Of a stretch of 64,000 bases of DNA, positions 23,120-34,954 are shown in pieces. Numbering within the stretch: position 1 is the stretch's first letter; the number at the start of each line of letters is the position of its first letter. The notes beneath the pieces were generated by a model. It was not told the DNA's origin. It saw only the letters and a program-made list of their open reading frames with translations, and ran no database searches. The translations under genes were made by a program, and so were the position numbers. Source of the DNA: Anastatus disparis (Eukaryota > Arthropoda > Insecta > Hymenoptera > Eupelmidae). The stretch is taken from positions 434,001 to 498,000 of the forward strand of contig JAFFSR010000264.1 of assembly GCA_017163975.1 (NCBI GenBank). The letters are read 5' to 3'.

Positions 23120-23890
23120 CCCTTTAAAGATGTTCTGGCTATACAGTCTGTGTCAAAAATTAGTATTTTCGATAATGATTTATATTTTTGAGTAGGGAGA
23201 GTTTATTCAATTTTCCACAAAGTAATTTATTAGATAATATTAAAACAATCATTTTAAACCTTGTTTGATTTAAATATAACAATTTATTAAAAAGTTATAG
23301 AATTTTAAAGTTTATAACTTTTACCGAAATCTAATGTAATCGTAAACAAAGGTGCCAAAGTTTCAAAAATGATTTTATTCGACAGCAACAAAGTTTATTT
23401 TGTTCATTTTAAAATTTAGAATCTATTGACAAGAGTGGAATTTCGATTTTTATTTTTTATTCAAATTTATTGTTAATTGTTTACGAAAAAATGTATATAT
23501 CTCAGATGGTACTCACTGTTTTATAGTAGAAAATCGGCAATAAATTTAAGTAAAAACTAAAAATTGAAATTCTATCCTTGTCAATAGATTAAAAATTTCA
23601 AACTGAACAAAATAAACTTTGTTGTTTTCGAATAAAATCATTTTTGAAACTTTGGCACCTTTGTTTATGATTACATTAGATTTCAGTAAAAGTTATAAAC
23701 TTTAAAATGCTATAACTCTTTAATAAATTGTTATATTTAAATGAAAAAGTTTCAAATGACTGTTCTAATATTATCTAATAAATTACTATGTGAAAAATTG
23801 AATAAACCCTCTCTACCCAAAAATATAAACCATTATCGAAAATACTAACTTTTGACATAGACTGTATAGCCAGAACAACCTTAAAGCGAA
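23120..23890. mobile_element. Foldback element, ~750 bp, near-perfect arms
   Basis: GTTCTGGCTATACAGTCT (23,132) pairs with its complement ending at 23,876; pairing continues inward through AACAAAGGTGCCAAAGTTTC and GAAACTTTGGCACCTTTGTT to a loop near 23,500. The outer CTTTAA also pairs. The arms are long and well matched, suggesting recent origin or gene conversion. No coding capacity. Confidence 0.85.
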
Positions 23891-25480
23891 AATGTAATAT
23901 AACCATGTTCATAACTATTTTTTTTATTAATATTTGTTATATATTTTACTCACGAAGGGACAACCTGAGATCTGATTAAATGTTTATATTGGTTTTTAGG
24001 TACCAATAAAAGGAACGAAACCTTAGTACGGTCTATCGTTTTTGAATATACATGTTATGGGCATTGTAATCTTATTTCCAAGGAAATATGAATAAAAAGC
24101 AATATGTAATTAATTTAATTTATTCAAGTCTCTTATGAATTACTTAAAACTAGCTAAATAAAGTTTCGATTTCCTGTTTGTAAATAGAGGTTTGAAGACA
24201 AGTACAAAAAGTGTACCAAAAATCATATAAATTTCGACCAGCGGAATTTTATTATTTATCAATGCATTTCAGTTGTTAACCTTCTAACAAGCATAACTTT
24301 GGTCCTGATTATTATTTCTATCTCCTAAAAACATTAAATCAAAGCTCTTCATTTCTATTCTTAAGATATTTAATAATAATTCAAATTGAGGACTTGCTTA
24401 GATTTATTTATTTACATATTAAGTAACTCTTTTTCATATTTTCTTTAAAATCAAACCACGTGTTCATAACTCGAATAATTCGAAGCGTTAGACTGTATCA
24501 CTGCGGCTTTGTTTTATTATTGTTATCTAAAATCATATTCGAAAAATTCATTAACATTTATGACCCGGAATTCAGGTCGCTTCTCAGTCTGTCATAATGT
24601 GGCTATCATAGAATAAAAGGATTCAAGTTTGTAAATTTTTGTCAGTAAAATTAATGGTTTTCGTATAAAATTCACACGTAGTATGTACATACGTTATCAC
24701 ACTATTACCAATCGCAAAATATGAAATTAATTTATTAACAATACAAATACTAAATTATATAAATAAAGAATATTATGATACTTGAATTATAATCCTAAAG
24801 ACTAGTAACATGTCGCTTTTTTAGTGTTATAAACTTTCTTTTGTATCACTTTCACCTCAAAATCATAACTTTAATATGATTATTCGGTTCTCATGGTATA
24901 AAATACATTACGGGACGGGTGAGTAAAGGCTTTATAGAAAACGAGAAGTTTATTATCACTGTAATTAGTTCGTAAAAAAAGGCTTTTCACAGCTGTTGCA
25001 TAATGTACTATTTTTATTCTTATTCGATTTTATTAAGAAATCTTATAAAACTTATTAATAATAATTGCTTATAATGATATAAAATCATCTTTATTTCTAT
25101 TCTTATCTTTTAGATAAATTTTTTCACTTTTATTAATTTATATATGATCCTTTAAAATTTTATTTAGATTACTTGAATCATATATTATTTGTATTGTATT
25201 GAATCTCTTAATTTATACCATTCAAGCTAACATCCTTTTGTAACATGTTTTATCATCATTAAAAAGTCTCATTGGTAGTATTATTAGAGTTAAATTCATG
25301 TGAATTTTTAATAAAGAGCGCTATTTCTACAAATTTCTGGTAATTGATATGGTGTACATTCAAAAGGTTTTAAATAATTATAACATGTGATATGAGTAAG
25401 CTAAATACATTTATGGAAAAATTGAATATAGAAACTAATAAAAATTTACGATATTCTATTTAATTCGTTCATACAGTTTA
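23891..25480. other. AT-rich intergenic stretch
   Basis: No ORF with coding character, no clear repeat and no RNA gene seen in 1.6 kb. Confidence 0.5.
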
Positions 25481-27260
25481 ATTTTCTCTATATATTAATT
25501 AAACAAACAGTGCATTAACCTGCACAAACATTTTGAATAATTAATATGAGAAAATAAATTGCGATATCTTGGAAAATTTGCAGATGACCTGCATATAGTT
25601 TTGATATGCAAAACTATAGGGATTTTCTTCGATAACAACAATGATACTTTCATTGAAATTTTACTGCTTTATTTTTAAGTTTATTTTTTAATAATTTTAT
25701 TTTATTAAATTATCGATGTTTTATTGATTTTAACCAGTACATTTTTTCTATATATTAATTAAACACAGTGCATTAACCTGCACAAACATGTTGAATAATT
25801 AATATGAGAAAGTAAATTGCGTTATCTTGGAAAATTTGCAGATGACCTGCATATAGTTTTGATATGCAAAACCATAGGGATTTTTCTCGATAACGACAAT
25901 GATACTTTCAGCGAAATATTACTGCTTTATTTTCAAATTTATTTAATAATATTATAAGATTATTAAATTATTGATGTTTTATTGATTGTATTTATTTAGT
26001 ACAAATTCCATCATTCACTAATTAAACAAACAGTCCGTAAGCTGGTACAAATATTTGAATAATTAATAAAAGAATTTAAGAAATTCGTTTCACTATAAAA
26101 TGTGCAGATGTCCTACATAGACTCCCGCTCACACTAATCCGTCGAGGTGAAATGTAAAAAGTTTTACTGTTCCCTTGGAAAGCGTATAAAAAAATTTTGA
26201 AAATATGTGTTTGAAAGATTTTAAAGAGTTCTTTCAAATGCTGGAGGTTTGATTTAAGAATATCAATTTTAACTATATTTATAGAGCTAAAAGAAAGAAA
26301 AAATTTCAAAAATTTTTTGCCCGTGTTTAATACTGGAAAAATTCTAGCGAAATTATTCTACGTTAACGTTATACCACTCTAAGTAAAGGTTTTCTAGTTC
26401 TCTTTCAAATGCTGTCTGCTTTTTTATGCTATGATAAATCGTTTAAAAGTTATAACGATTTTTCTGAAAAAATTAGCTTTTTTTCGGCTTGGTATATCTA
26501 ATAAGCATTACACCGTATTAAAAAATGTCAAAGAAGAAAAAATATTTTTTTTAAGTGAAGAAAATGTATATAATATTTTAGAGGTTGTGATGGAATTTTT
26601 TTACACCCTGTTTTCATTTTTTCACCCTGTTATATTTTTAGATTTTAATGAAAAATCGACAAATATTTAGAATGTAAAAAAAAAATATTTTTCGCGAGCT
26701 ATAAAATTTTATATACATATTCTTCACTTAAGGAACATTTTTTTTCTTTGACATTTTGTAATACGGTGTAATGCTTACGAGATATAGCAAGCTGAAAAAA
26801 AGCTCATTTTTTCTGAAATATCGTTATAACTTCTTAACGATTTGTCATAGCATAAAAAACTAAACATATTTGAAACATAGTATTTGAAAGAGGACTGAAA
26901 AACCTTTAATTTAAGAGATAAAACGTTAACGTAGAATAATTTCACGAGAATTAGCCCAGGGTTAAACATAGACAAATAATTTTTGAAATTTTTTCTTGTT
27001 TTTTTAGTACTATAATTATAGTTAAAAATAGATATTCTGAAATCAAACTATCAGCATTTGAAAAAGCTCTAAAAAACCTTTTAAGCCCATTTTTTAAAAA
27101 TATTTTCATACGCTTTCTAACGGAACAGTAAAACTTTTTATATTGTACCTCGACTGATGAGCGTGGGCAACTTCGTGTGAGCAGGAGTGTATAGTATGTC
27201 TATGCTAAACCAGCAAAATTTTTCATGAGAACGAAAACCACACTGCCACCTTAGATTTTA
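25481..27260. repeat. Tandem array B of the ~260-bp repeat
   Basis: About two monomers and the same diverged final monomer as array A, including CAGTCCGTAAGCTGGTAC and the flank ATGCTAAACCAGCAAAATTT. Interrupted by a 1.07-kb foldback at 26,120-27,189, then resumes. Similarity to array A indicates a segmental duplication about 5.5 kb apart. Confidence 0.88.
26120..27189. mobile_element. 1.07-kb foldback element in array B
   Basis: Ends GACTCCCGCTCACAC and GTGTGAGCAGGAGTG with TA at 26,118-26,119 and 27,190-27,191. Array A shows the corresponding unbroken CATATAG. Arms of nearly 500 bp pair imperfectly (TTTTACTGTTCC / GGAACAGTAAAA; ACGTTAACGT; TACACCGTATTA / TAATACGGTGTA). Open frames at 26,076-26,309, 26,431-26,670 and 26,775-26,975 are parts of the arms, not genes. 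Confidence 0.85.
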
Positions 27261-27907
27261 TTCTTTTTATACTTTTATTATGAATAAATGAAGAGATTGA
27301 TGATCATCTAAATAAATATAAATAAATAAGCTGTAAGCTTTGCGATTATCTTATAATAAAAAAAAATAATAAAATGAAACTTAAAATAATTTATCAGAGC
27401 GATACGTAATTAATCTACAGGATCATAATATGATATTCTATATTTTAATAAATCAGTATTTGGATTGCGTAATTAATTTATCTTTGTAATTGTTTGCTTA
27501 TATCTGTATACACAGTGTGTTAATTTTACGTACGAATGTTAAACTTAACAAAATATACAACTTTTTAGTCTCTTACTCTACGATAACAACATTTTGATTG
27601 GCAAGATTTTGTATCATTAAAGTAGATGGTTGACAGAAGGGCATAGTCGTTATCTCATTTTTGACGTATTCAATTTTAATATTTCTTGATATCAGTTTGG
27701 CCATGACATCTTATTTGTATAGTCAAAAATTATCAATTTGAATTATAATTTTGATTGAACTATAATCATGTACGCCTATTATAATATGTGCAATATTTAT
27801 GAGTTAAACATTTCATTAATAAAAGTTTATCGAATAAATAATTAATAACTGATTGTTACAAATTTTTCTATGCATCCCACATTTTGTAGCGAGCTATTTT
27901 ACACTCT
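27261..27907. other. AT-rich intergenic stretch
   Basis: Nothing identifiable; no coding frame. Confidence 0.45.
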
Positions 27908-29066
27908 TCGATTTAGATTGAAACACCAAGGTTTTTTTAATGTATTTTGAACTCCTGAACACAAATATCGAGGGTGAATTTCGATCCGGATGTCGAATAA
28001 ATTGTTCGAAACTATTTAATTGTTTATAACGCTATAACGTTTAAACAAAAAGAGATACGAAAATCTTGTATTATACTTTTTTGTGTGTCTTTTCAAGAAA
28101 AACACAGCCGATTTTAGATCATGCTATTTTATTAATTAGAACTTGAGATATTATTAATTTATTGCAAATTAACGAGATAAACTCTTAGCTCTTGATAAAA
28201 TTTGACTATATACTCGAATTCTATGAAACATTTTTGATCGATTCAGGTCTTATTTAAAAGATACAAGTATTTTCCATAAACTATACCACTTAAAGTTATT
28301 TATAAACAACGATAAACAAAAAGAGACTGATTAAAATGAAAATGAAATCTTATATTTTACTACTTTCATTGTTTATAGCGCTATAAAGTTTAAAAAAAAA
28401 AGAGAAACGTAAATCTTGTAAAATACTTTTTTGTGCTTCTTTTTAAGACAAATACAACCGATTTTGAACTAACAATACAGCATGATTCGAAATCGATTGT
28501 ATTTGTCTTACACAGGTACCAAAAAAGTATTTTACAAGAATTTAATTTTTTTTTTTGTTTAAACGTTATAGCACTATAAACAATCAAAGTAGCGAAATAA
28601 GTGCTTAAATTTTCATTTTAATCAGTTATTCATTGTTTATCGATGTTCAGAAACAGCTATAAGTGGTATAGTTTTATGAAAAATGTTTTTACCTTTTAAA
28701 TGAGACCTGAATCGATAAAAAATGTTTCATAGAATACAAGTATATAGTCGAGTTTCATCAAGAGCTAAGAGTTTCATCAAGAGCTAAGAGTTTATCTCGT
28801 TAATTTGCAATAAATTAATAATATCTCAAGTTCTAATCAATAAAACAGCATGATCCAAAATCGACTGTGTTTTTCTTGAAAATACACAAAAAAGTATGAT
28901 ACAAGATTTTCGTATCTTTTTTTGTTTAAACGTTATAGCTTTATAAACAATCAAATAGTTTCTAGCAAATTATTCGACACCCGGATCGAAATCCACTCTC
29001 GGTTTTCGTTTTTAGGAGGTCAAAATACATTTAATAATCCTTGGTATGTCAATCTAAATCGAACAG
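27908..29066. mobile_element. 1.16-kb foldback element
   Basis: Outer arms TTCGATTTAGATTGA / TCAATCTAAATCGAA pair, as do ATCCGGATGTCGAATAA / TTATTCGACACCCGGAT and CTCGTTAATTTGCAATAAAT with its complement. The loop lies near 28,470. A 21-bp direct duplication (GTTTCATCAAGAGCTAAGA) sits in the right arm at 28,752-28,794. No TA or TTAA flank could be fixed. No coding capacity. Confidence 0.8.
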
Positions 29067-29819
29067 GCCACTGTGACCTATCTGGTGCCTAGACTATCCA
29101 TATACTGTTTCATTATATATCCTTAAATATTTCATCTTTTTATAATCTTAATCTGAAAATTTTGAATAATAAATAACATAGTATTAAGTTTTTCGGAAAT
29201 TGAAAAAAATCTTATGCTTATTTTATATTGGAAAATAATAATGATGTATACCCATTTCTCTATAAGATAAGAATATTTTTTTATGCTAAGACGTTATTAT
29301 TTATAACAAATGAACAACTTGTTACTCTTTCTTTACAATTTTCAAATTAAAGTCGTAATGATAAGCTCTTTTGATTAAGTGTTTCTTTTTTTAATAAATA
29401 TTCTGTATAATTTTGTCATAATTACGTTTCAAATTAATAATCTTTTGTTATTGCGAGAAAGATGTTATTAGTAGCTTGAATTTGGAGAAAATTAATTATC
29501 TTAATAATAAAGCAGCGGTTGACTTTACAATTGTCTGAATTCACATATGAAATTTGGTCTGAATTTGTAACCCGAAGATGTAACGCTCTCTTAGGTAGTG
29601 GAATATGTATTATATTATTATCACAAGAGAAAAGTAGAATAAACATTACCATACTTCTTAACAAATTTTGCTAGATATAAGAAATTTCGATACGATATTT
29701 GAGTTTTTATACTTCTAAGATAATTTGCTATAAAATGTGGCAATTTTTTGACAAAATAACTGTTTTTTGTTGATAGTTTATTTTTTCTGATACTAAAAAT
29801 TGATAAAACACAAAATTTT
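29067..29819. other. Intergenic; faint MITE relic
   Basis: No gene. 29,645-29,690 faintly resembles the interior of the MITE at 17,427 (TTACCATACTT, TACTAGAT-like), leading directly into a half copy of the Tc1-like foldback, so an old nested insertion may be decaying here. Confidence 0.35.
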
Positions 29820-30105
29820 AGAAAATTCACTACTTTGCAATCGATTTTGAAATTTTCAATTTTATCAATTCTTTAAAAAGTTACAATTGATTAATTAAAA
29901 GTGAAAAATTCTAAAATTTTCAATTATTAAATTAAGTTAATAAAGAGTTTAAAATATTCTATAATTCATAGAAAGATAATATTTTGTTTGATGTTTAAAA
30001 CTCCGTCCTAATTTTTTAAATTTATCAAAGCGTTTCTGAGATATCACGATTTTAATTTGAATCTCTTTAAAAAAATTTTTTTGAATTTCTGTGCTGTATT
30101 TGTTG
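29820..30105. mobile_element. Half copy of the Tc1-like foldback
   Basis: Co-linear with the right arm of the element at 16,699-18,049: TTTGCAATCGATTTTGAA, AAAAAGTTACAATTGATTA, GATATCACGATTTTAATTTG and the terminal TTTCTGTGCTGTAT (diverged). The left arm is missing. Confidence 0.8.
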
Positions 30106-30770
30106 AAACTAAATAGAACGTTAAAACGTTAGAAACACAATTGAACTTGATTTATTATTCAATCCAGCCCTTACCATCAGTTTTTATAAGTATTATTAAT
30201 ATTCAAATATTTATTATCATAATTAATTTTCTATATTTATTAAAAATAAATTAATAGGATATATTAAGCAACGAAAAAAAGTATTGATCAAAGTTTATAA
30301 TTTTTTTAAATTAGTTAAATTTTACGTTTTGTTTCAGAAGGAAAGTTAGTTTTATAGCCCTGCCTGTCTGAAAACCGCTCGCTATGCACGCTTATTCGGG
30401 GCGCAAATAGCTTATTCTGGCACGTTTTACACAATTGTTTAGTATATCTATATATACGCAGTGCGCGCGCATTTTTATTTTAGAAAGTTAAGGCACATTA
30501 AGACACGTATAATGAACATACGGAAAAGTAATAGTACTATACTATACGTATGTATGTATTCAGCTACCACGTTGCGTGTACTCTATAAATATGACTTTAT
30601 TAAACTAATAACACAAACTCAATCTCATCGTTATAATAAAGTTTCAGTGTTCGTAATGATTCTGTCTTTACTGTGACAATGATGAAACTGCGCAAATTTT
30701 TCAAATAAAATATTTTTTGCATACGAAAATAGATTTATTAGTAAAATTTTCGTTTAATGATATCTACTAT
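30106..30770. other. Intergenic stretch
   Basis: The open frame at 30,461-30,676 lacks splice or homology support and I do not call it a gene. 30,365-30,480 is GC-richer with GCGCGC. Confidence 0.4.
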
Positions 30771-31490
30771 TATTTAATTCTTAAGAATCTAATTCTATTG
30801 AATAATTCAAAGAATTTTTTATTAATTGAATTATAACTTATTTTTAGAACTCGATTTTATTTATGCATTTTAAGTATTCATGATTATTATTTAAGAATCT
30901 AGTTCTGTTTAATAATTCAAAATATAATTTTGTTTATTAATTGAATAATAACTTATTTTTAAATAGAACTTGTACATCTTAAGTATTTATGATTATTAGA
31001 GGAAGCCGTATAGTTCTGTCCTTGTTTAATCTAAATTGTTATTATGACTAAATTAAATATTTTTATACAAAAGTAAAGGCAGAGCCCAATAGATTTAGGG
31101 ATGAGCAGATGATTCTATTCTATGAAAAAATATAAAATTTTCATTAATTTTCGAGTGAAGTCTGAAACGGCCAAAGAGTTAAATTTGATTGAAATGATAA
31201 ACTCTTTTTCCGCTTCAGACTTCACTTGAAAACTAATGAAAATTTTATATTTTTTCATAGAATAGAATCGTCTGTTCATCCTTAAATCTATTGGGCTCTG
31301 CCCTTACTTTTGTATAAAAATATTTAGTTTAATGATTATAACGAAAATTTAGATTAGACAAGGACAGAACTATACGGCCGCCTCTTAAGAATTTAGTTCT
31401 GTTTAATAATTCGAAATATAGTTTTGTTTATTAATCGAATTATAACTTATTTTTACATAGAACTCGCTTTTATTCATGATTAGGTGGCGG
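30771..31490. repeat. Three tandem copies of a ~110-120-bp repeat, split by a MITE
   Basis: AAGAATCTAATTCTATTGAATAATTC at about 30,781 recurs at about 30,893 and 31,387, each followed by TTATTAATTGAATTATAACTTATTTTTA-type sequence. The TTAA MITE sits exactly between copies 2 and 3. Confidence 0.8.
30999..31384. mobile_element. TTAA foldback MITE, 386 bp (first of two copies)
   Basis: Near-complete palindrome with ends GAGGAAGCCGTATAGTTCTG and its complement ending CCGCCTC. TTAA follows at 31,385-31,388; the left flank reads ATTA, one base lost. The same family recurs at 49,123-49,501 inside the satellite. Confidence 0.88.
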
Positions 31491-31504
31491 ATTTTATACA
31501 CACG

Positions 31505-31631
31505 TAATACAAAATAGTATATGATACTCTACTTTTAAATGGCATATTTGGCACGGCATTATCAACCTCGCTCGATAACTATTCCGTACCAGAATACGCC
31601 ATTTGAAACCCTTATATCATAATATACTATT
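31505..31631. repeat. Short hairpin with AATAGTATAT termini
   Basis: AAAATAGTATATGATA pairs with TATCATAATATACTATTTT; AAATGGC pairs with GCCATTT; the core contains CCTCGCTCG. One of several hairpins sharing these termini in the window. Confidence 0.7.
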
Positions 31632-31991
31632 TTACATTTGCAAGAACCTATAAAAAAATAAAGTTTAAGCAATATTTATATTTAATAACCGTGATTTAGC
31701 TGATTTTTAACGTATAAACGAAATTAAATTAAACTTTAATCATCGATATAAACTAATTTGTTAATTAATTCATAGTTCATACATTTTTTTTAAATTCGAA
31801 ATAAAGTCATGCATTAAATATTTCAAAATTATTAATTTGAAATAAATTAATTATTTATATTTAATACCACTAGTAATAACATTATAATTAATAAATGATA
31901 TTGACGTACAAGCATTTATTGTTAAATAATAATTATAAATAAAATATTTGTTATAATTAAAAAACTTTAAATGCATGTATATAAATAACAT

Positions 31992-32050
31992 TCATAATTT
32001 ATTACATCTGCGTTTTCCTCCTCGCGGTTTTCTTCTTCTCTGTGTTCGAC
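31992..32050 (-). CDS. Candidate terminal exon with basic tail
   Basis: On the minus strand TTTTTTTATTCAATTAG is a good acceptor. The exon then reads RTQRRRKPRGGKRRCNKL and a TGA stop. The tail is strongly basic and could be nuclear-localising or nucleic-acid binding. It joins in phase to the exon at 32,109-32,190 across a 58-bp intron with GTAAGG...TTAG ends, a common insect intron size. I do not recognise the family. Confidence 0.5.
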
Positions 32051-32108
32051 CTAATTGAATAAAAAAAGAAAATAAGTTTATAAACATTTATTTGTTGCAT
32101 ATCCTTAC

Positions 32109-32190
32109 CAAAAATACACCTCCATTCACTAGTAATAATAGTGTGCAAACCATTGCAGATTATTTTTACAGTTAAATGAACATCGACATT
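32109..32190 (-). CDS. Candidate penultimate exon
   Basis: Minus-strand acceptor CGGTTTGCACAG and donor TTTTTG/GTAAGG bracket an 82-bp open exon, NVDVHLTVKIICNGLHTI and nine more residues. It starts in phase 0 and ends in phase 1, matching the terminal exon. Which upstream exon feeds it is unclear: the last exon of the 34-kb gene copy ends in phase 1, not phase 0, so an undetected exon or a separate gene is needed. A TA microsatellite lies immediately upstream in the intron. Confidence 0.5.
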
Positions 32191-32216
32191 CTGTGCAAAC
32201 CGATTACAGGTACATA

Positions 32217-32276
<60 letters not shown>
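32217..32276. repeat. (TA)n microsatellite
   Basis: About 28 TA dinucleotides. Tyr-Ile repeats in translations of this stretch are its artefact. A shorter tract lies at 32,826-32,846. Confidence 0.95.
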
Positions 32277-32278
<2 letters not shown>

Positions 32279-32767
32279 AATGTAAAGGATATTTTACATT
32301 AACTCGCACAGTCAACAAATATGAATCGTTAAAAGTTTGGAAATATGGTTTATTACGTATATGAAATATACAAATAATTTTAGAGCTCCAGAGGGCTTAT
32401 TCAGTAATACCGTAACGTCTAACGTCAATCTTAACGCCGACGCGCGCATGCGTAGTAATCATTTTTCAGCAAATACTATCGAATAGCGCGAACGTTATCA
32501 GAGATCACGTTCACGCAACGACGAAAATCTTCTAAACTGAAGCGCTAAGTCAATTTTATCGACAAATTTTACAACCAACTTGAAGCTTGGTTGTAAATCG
32601 TACGTTAAACTGTTAAACGTTATATTATGCATGACATAATACATGCATATACATTGACAGAAAAGATTCCACGAAGCAAAAGAATTACTTCGATTTGATG
32701 TGATCATTTAAATGGAAAAATAATTTCTTAGATAACTAGATGTTTTAATTAATTTTTTGCTTCACAG

Positions 32768-33218
32768 ATTTTAAGTTATATCCAAGAGGATCGAGATATC
32801 TTTTCTATCAGCGGATGTATATACCTATATATATATATATATATAAATAAAGCAAACATTATTTTATTATTTTTTACATTAGTGATTACATGATAAATTG
32901 TGTATAATTTTAAATTCAATTGGATCTACAGGTTGTAAAGTGACTTGTATGTACTTCAATAGAAACGAACAGAAAAAAATAATATAAATATTGTTTTAAA
33001 TAAACTTATCTTATCACCAATAAAAAACATTTTTTAATAAAATTATATATTAATCTAAATTTGCATTTTATATTCTATATCAACAACTACAGTTTTTCAA
33101 TTGAATTGTTAATTTTGCTGCAGAACTTAAAAATATTGATTTTCAAAATTTCATCTTTCAAAATGAAATTATTGGCTTGGATAATGTTGAGTTAAAAGAA
33201 TATATAATAGAAACATAA
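32768..33218 (+). CDS. Possible plus-strand exon pair, weak
   Basis: TTTTTTGCTTCACAG precedes an open stretch (32,768-32,816) ending at a GTATAT donor, and AATTTTGCTGCAG precedes another (33,124-33,218), which reads LKNIDFQNFIFQNEIIGLDN and continues to TAA. The acceptors are good. The phases of the two stretches do not join cleanly in the likeliest frames, and peptides are short and AT-biased, so this is only suggestive. Confidence 0.2.
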
Positions 33219-34203
33219 ATACAGATTTATTTCTAATATGAATGTTAAATGTTGTGTGTTTTAAGACAAATACTGTTAAGATTCATTTTTTCTCTGTATT
33301 GGAATTTAAAATGAATGGATCATGACATTTTTTCTAATTATTATTTTGGATATCTAATTATTAACTTATAAAATGAAACAAGTTATAAAATATTACTTAA
33401 AATTTCATAATATCTCAATCAACTGAACATTTTAAATTCTGATACTGAATGTATGGAGAACACAAGATCTAATATAAATCTACAAAAAGACTAGTAATAT
33501 TGTAATTTATTTGCGTGTAAATATGTCAAAAATTAAAAAAAAATAATTTTTTTTGTAATGATGTTAATTTTGATGTAATAATTATTTAGAATTATTTTAA
33601 TTTGGAATATTTATGTTGTAAATGTTTGTTTTAAAAAATTAACAGAAACATTTTTTCATATGTGCTTATCGATTACTTAAAAGAGTAGAGTACTTAGCGC
33701 TTTTCGACATCGAAACGTTAAGTCAATAATTATCGTTAAAAAGTTAGTGAATAACCCCCCAGGGGTGCCAGACTAGCCCTATTAGAACACGATTTTCGGT
33801 TATCTATTGAAATAATATCTATATATTTTTAAATTAAACAATAATAAGAATTCAAAGTTTAAGACATAAATTATCAAATGTATAAAGGCATGAATTTTAT
33901 CAATTATCAAATATATTTAATGCAAATTAATCAAATGCATTATTTATGTTTAATTTAAAAAAACTATAATTTTCAAATTGTATCAAAAGAATGAAAAATG
34001 AAACCAACTTTTTTTCTTGGTCAAAATTTTGAATTCATAATATTGATTTATAAATTTTTTTTCAAATTTTAAGTTCAGAGGAAACACGAAGTATTTCTGA
34101 TTACATTTTCTTGAGAATTGAATTTATATAGGGGAAACAGTGGTAAAACGGTAGAGTCGGGTAAAACGGGATAGCCGAATTAGAGATAATTAAACAGACT
34201 TAC
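33219..34203. other. AT-rich intergenic or intron sequence
   Basis: No coding frame. A GGTAAAACGG-type direct repeat occurs at 34,142-34,170. Confidence 0.45.
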
Positions 34204-34308
34204 AATTACTTTCTGTTAATGATGTTGATGGTTTCTGAATATTAATGGCTGATTCAGTTGTCGATGACGATGGTGATTGTGATGATGAAAAAAGTTGTTG
34301 ATTAGAAG
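34204..34308 (-). CDS. Copy 1, exon D: Ser-rich exon
   Basis: Minus-strand acceptor CTATGCATTTAG and donor AATT/GTAAGT bound a 105-bp exon in phases 2 and 1. It is Ser/Thr-rich (QLFSSSQSPSSSTTES, then QKPSTSLTES). It follows exon C of the same copy in matching phase and is paralogous to 37,472-37,573. A low-complexity linker in a regulatory or chromatin protein would fit, but function is unknown. Confidence 0.5.
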
Positions 34309-34437
34309 CTAAATGCATAGAAAATATAGTTTTAAAATATATAAATGCTTATTATAAGATTTGAATTATATTTGAATGAAGTTAATCATTATTAAATTAT
34401 ATTTTCAGTTTATAACAATTATATTAAAATAATATAC

Positions 34438-34739
34438 CTTTTTCAAGCACTTTCTTTACCATTGTTTTGTTTACAATAGAATTAATATTGCTATTATCCA
34501 GTATTTTATGATTTATTTCACTATCATAATTTCCTGTGTCCATATTGATTTCAGAATCGTCATCATCTCTTATTTGATTATCATCATTACTATTATTATC
34601 CATACCTTTGTCCATAGTCAAGTTAACATTTGCAATATTATCAAGTAGAGTATCACCTTCACTTTTACTCCCATCAACTTTAGTTTTATTTTCTTTTGTA
34701 GCGTTATTATTAACAAAAGTAGAGTCTATTTTATTTTCT
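34438..34739 (-). CDS. Copy 1, exon C: acidic Asn/Asp-rich exon
   Basis: Acceptor TTTCTACATAG and donor GAAAAAG/GTATAT on the minus strand bound 302 bp, open throughout, phases 1 and 1. The peptide starts RENKIDST and is rich in Asp, Asn, Ser; its 3' half (INMDTGNYDSEINHK) aligns with INMDTENDDNEISHQ of the paralogous exon at 37,860-38,143. Same relative order, phases and splice positions as in that copy, which argues for real exons of a duplicated gene. No domain recognised. Confidence 0.6.
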
Positions 34740-34954
34740 CTATGTAGAAAAAGAAATGTATATTTAAATATTTACGTATTTTTAACTTTTTAGGTATAAT
34801 ATTGAAGTGAATTTCTTTCAGTTTTATTACAAATTTTGTTATTGTTCTAAAATAATATGATTTAACTAATAGTTTAATTATCAATTTTATGTAATAAATA
34901 TTAGTGAGCTACTTTAGGAGCAAATTGAGAAGGAAACTCCATTATGATAATTAC

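Noticed and set aside
26076..26975. Three ORFs of 66-79 codons
   Set aside because: They are the arms of the foldback element 26,120-27,189 read in both directions.
30461..30676. 71-codon plus ORF
   Set aside because: No splice context or recognisable domain; composition like its AT-rich surroundings.
32002..32277. 91-codon minus ORF beginning with Tyr-Ile repeats
   Set aside because: It translates a TA microsatellite and reads through a 58-bp intron; the two exons inside are reported instead.
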